A stretch of DNA of 8,250 nt from Dehalococcoidales bacterium (GTDB lineage Bacteria; Chloroflexota; Dehalococcoidia; Dehalococcoidales; Fen-1064). A program made the position numbers and the translations under genes. Positions 7,369 to 8,250 of the stretch are shown piece after piece. The DNA lies in the NCBI GenBank assembly GCA_016929875.1, contig JAFGHZ010000133.1, forward strand, positions 1 to 8,250, given 5' to 3'. The first letter of the stretch is position 1. Each line of letters opens with the position of its first letter. Below the pieces are notes generated by a model, which was given only the letters and a program-made list of their open reading frames with translations, did not search any database and was not told the DNA's origin.

Positions 7369-7445
7369 TGGTGGGCCTTTGTAGATTCGAACTACAGACC
7401 CCAGTCTTATCAGGACTGTGCTCTAACCAACTGAGCTAAAGGCCC
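7369..7445 (-). tRNA. tRNA-Ile (anticodon GAT)
   Basis: The minus strand folds into a complete 77-base cloverleaf. Acceptor GGGCCTT pairs with AAGGCCC, D-stem GCTC with GAGC, anticodon stem CAGTC with GACTG, and T-stem TGTAG with CTACA. The anticodon loop is CTGATAA, giving anticodon GAT (isoleucine, ATC/ATT codons). The variable loop is five bases, the T-loop is TTCGAAT, the discriminator is A and CCA is encoded. tRNA-Ile(GAT) is the classical spacer tRNA between 16S and 23S genes. Here it lies about 740 bases downstream of the 16S end, on the same strand. Confidence 0.97.
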
Positions 7446-7452
7446 TAAAACT

Positions 7453-7524
7453 AATATCCCGGAGATGAATCTCCAGACTCTCCCGATTTTATCGGGATGC
7501 TCTAACCAACTAAGCGAATCGCCC
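7453..7524 (-). pseudogene. Second tRNA-like remnant
   Basis: On the minus strand this begins like a tRNA (GGGCGAT, then a D-arm GCTT AGTTGGTTA GAGC). It continues with the same 17-base palindrome (7481-7497) as the other remnant, where the anticodon arm should be. The shared block, including the D-arm end, is 27 identical bases (7480-7506 and 7083-7109). The T-arm has lost two bases (GGAGATTCATCTCC instead of a stem with a seven-base loop). The 3' acceptor strand does not pair with GGGCGAT and no CCA is present. It is not a functional tRNA by standard rules; read as a normal loop, its anticodon would be AAA, which is not normally used. Confidence 0.65.
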
Positions 7525-7536
7525 AATAGACATTTT

Positions 7537-7566
7537 ATTTTACGACAGAATCACACTGCAAATCAA
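7537..7566 (-). promoter_or_regulatory. Putative promoter for the tRNA-Ile/nuclease transcript
   Basis: On the minus strand TTGATT (-35, 7561-7566) and TAAAAT (-10, 7537-7542) are 18 bases apart. They would start RNA near 7530, just before the 5' end of the second tRNA-like remnant at 7524. The likely transcript then contains that remnant, tRNA-Ile, the nuclease gene and the other remnant. Confidence 0.5.
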
Positions 7567-7582
7567 GCTTTTTCGCCAGATT

Positions 7583-8056
7583 TCACACCTGGAAAACAAG
7601 GTAATCGTGGCTGGCGTCCATTTTACCTTTTTTAATATCATCTTTAGTAAAACGGATTGCCAGTTTATTCCAGAGGTTTTGGCTAGCAACATTGTGTTTG
7701 TTGTAGCTGATTTTCCATAAACCGAAGTGTTTTTCGAATAAAACAGCGGCACTATACTCACCCAGACCGCGCCGGCGAAATTCAGGTTTAATATAAAATT
7801 CGGCCATTTCCCAGTGGTCACCGTCTTTTCTGACGAGAGCAAAACCGGCTAAAATCCCTTCGCTGTACAAAAGATAGGGCAACCTTTCTTTTTCCTGCCA
7901 GTAAGCATCGAGGTATGGATAAAGGTAGATACCACTTTTGTTTCCATATTCAGCGTGTTCATCAGGGAAACGTGATAATTCGAAGAGGTAAGGCTGAATG
8001 AGGGTATGAATAATTGTTTTTTCTTTTAGAGAAGCGGGCTTTACAGTGAAAGGCAT
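7583..8056 (-). CDS. GNAT family N-acetyltransferase, COG5628-like
   Basis: A 157-residue single-domain acetyltransferase. The acetyl-CoA loop RRRGLG is at 94-99, after the strand EMAEFYIKPEF. The N-terminal region, with YLFELSRF (23-30) and GIYLYPYLDAYW (42-53), resembles a group of predicted small acetyltransferases (COG5628), and I assign it to that group by resemblance. The substrate is unknown. The ATG at 8056 is preceded by only a weak purine-rich site (GGGGG). The gene lies 128 bases downstream of the 16S rRNA 3' end in the same direction. It could be transcribed by read-through from the rRNA promoter, which is an unusual place for a protein gene. The frame is intact and the domain is near full length. 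Confidence 0.87.
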   Translation of the reverse strand: MPFTVKPASLKEKTIIHTLIQPYLFELSRFPDEHAEYGNKSGIYLYPYLDAYWQEKERLPYLLYSEGILAGFALVRKDGDHWEMAEFYIKPEFRRRGLGEYSAAVLFEKHFGLWKISYNKHNVASQNLWNKLAIRFTKDDIKKGKMDASHDYLVFQV

Positions 8057-8184
8057 CAGCCAGCCCCCAAAATAAAAGTACCTTAGCCCCTGGATAGCGG
8101 AAGGATGGTTGGTAATCGTTTCCGATTTTCATCGAAAAACCGACCTAGGAGAAATTTGGTCATTTTGTAACCTCGGTACTCCCT
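8057..8184 (-). other. 16S rRNA 3' trailer region
   Basis: This is the spacer between the 16S 3' end and the acetyltransferase gene. On the minus strand AGTACC (8175-8180) is complementary to GGTACT (8078-8083), about 90 bases apart, and the second arm is followed by TTTATTTT. It may close a structured trailer or act as a weak terminator. A smaller TTTTC/GAAAA stem lies between them. No tRNA or second promoter was recognised. Confidence 0.3.
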
Positions 8185-8250
8185 AGAAAGGAGGTGATCC
8201 AGCCGCAGCTTCCGCTACGGCTACCTTGTTACGACTTCGTCCCAATCACC
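8185..8250 (-). rRNA. 16S rRNA, 3' end (partial)
   Basis: The minus strand reads the universal 3' end of 16S rRNA. It has the GAAGTCGTAACAAGGTA segment near position 1492 (E. coli numbering), helix 45 with GTAGCGGAAGCTGC, and the terminal GGATCACCTCCTTTCT that carries the anti-Shine-Dalgarno CCTCC. The gene continues beyond the window. The exact mature 3' base is uncertain by a few positions. The CCGTAGCGGAAGCTGCGG form fits my recollection of Chloroflexota sequences. Confidence 0.97.

Noticed and set aside
7453..7524. A functional second tRNA (anticodon AAA)
   Set aside because: The acceptor strands do not pair, the T-arm lacks two bases, there is no CCA, and an AAA anticodon is not normally used in bacteria.
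7540..7842. A 100-codon open frame overlapping the small acetyltransferase in another frame
   Set aside because: The overlapping frame at 7583-8056 has a complete GNAT domain. This one shows no domain and runs over the promoter region of the tRNA transcript.

Overview
The window looks like a chromosomal segment of a Chloroflexota bacterium, most likely from the Dehalococcoidia. This is an inference from two observations. The 3' end of a 16S rRNA gene sits at the right edge, with bases that I associate with that group. No 23S gene follows it in the roughly 8 kb downstream, and Dehalococcoides is known to have an unlinked 16S gene. Ribosome binding sites are AAGGAG/GAGG-like and match the visible anti-Shine-Dalgarno sequence CCTCCTTT. 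GTG and TTG starts are used. No phage, transposase, toxin or CRISPR signal was found.

Left part (1-3490, + strand): the 3' portion of a soluble PAS-PAS sensor histidine kinase, cut by the window edge. A 278-base spacer with palindromes follows. Then comes a two-gene unit: a TauE/SafE-type anion exporter and a small three-helix membrane protein starting with TTG four bases after the exporter's stop. A strong, symmetric hairpin with A and T tracts (3440-3488) terminates this unit and the converging gene from the other side.

Middle part (3500-6994, - strand): a 904-residue fusion of an N-terminal GNAT acetyltransferase domain with a complete ADP-forming acyl-CoA synthetase (alpha plus beta parts). 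It retains both histidines needed for phosphate transfer and has its own promoter. Upstream lies a separate YhbS-like GNAT acetyltransferase.

Right part (6995-8250, - strand): the 16S rRNA 3' end, a small GNAT gene, a tRNA-like remnant, an intact tRNA-Ile(GAT), a stand-alone GIY-YIG nuclease gene and a second tRNA-like remnant, all read in one direction. The two remnants share a 17-base palindrome in place of an anticodon arm. One of them also carries the 3' third of the tRNA-Ile, so the nuclease gene lies between two copies of a tRNA 3' end. This is the most unusual stretch. It could be a small tRNA-targeted element, or the decayed relic of a 16S-tRNA-Ile-23S operon. I saw no clearly new multi-gene system; the other genes are recognisable families in mostly ordinary arrangements.
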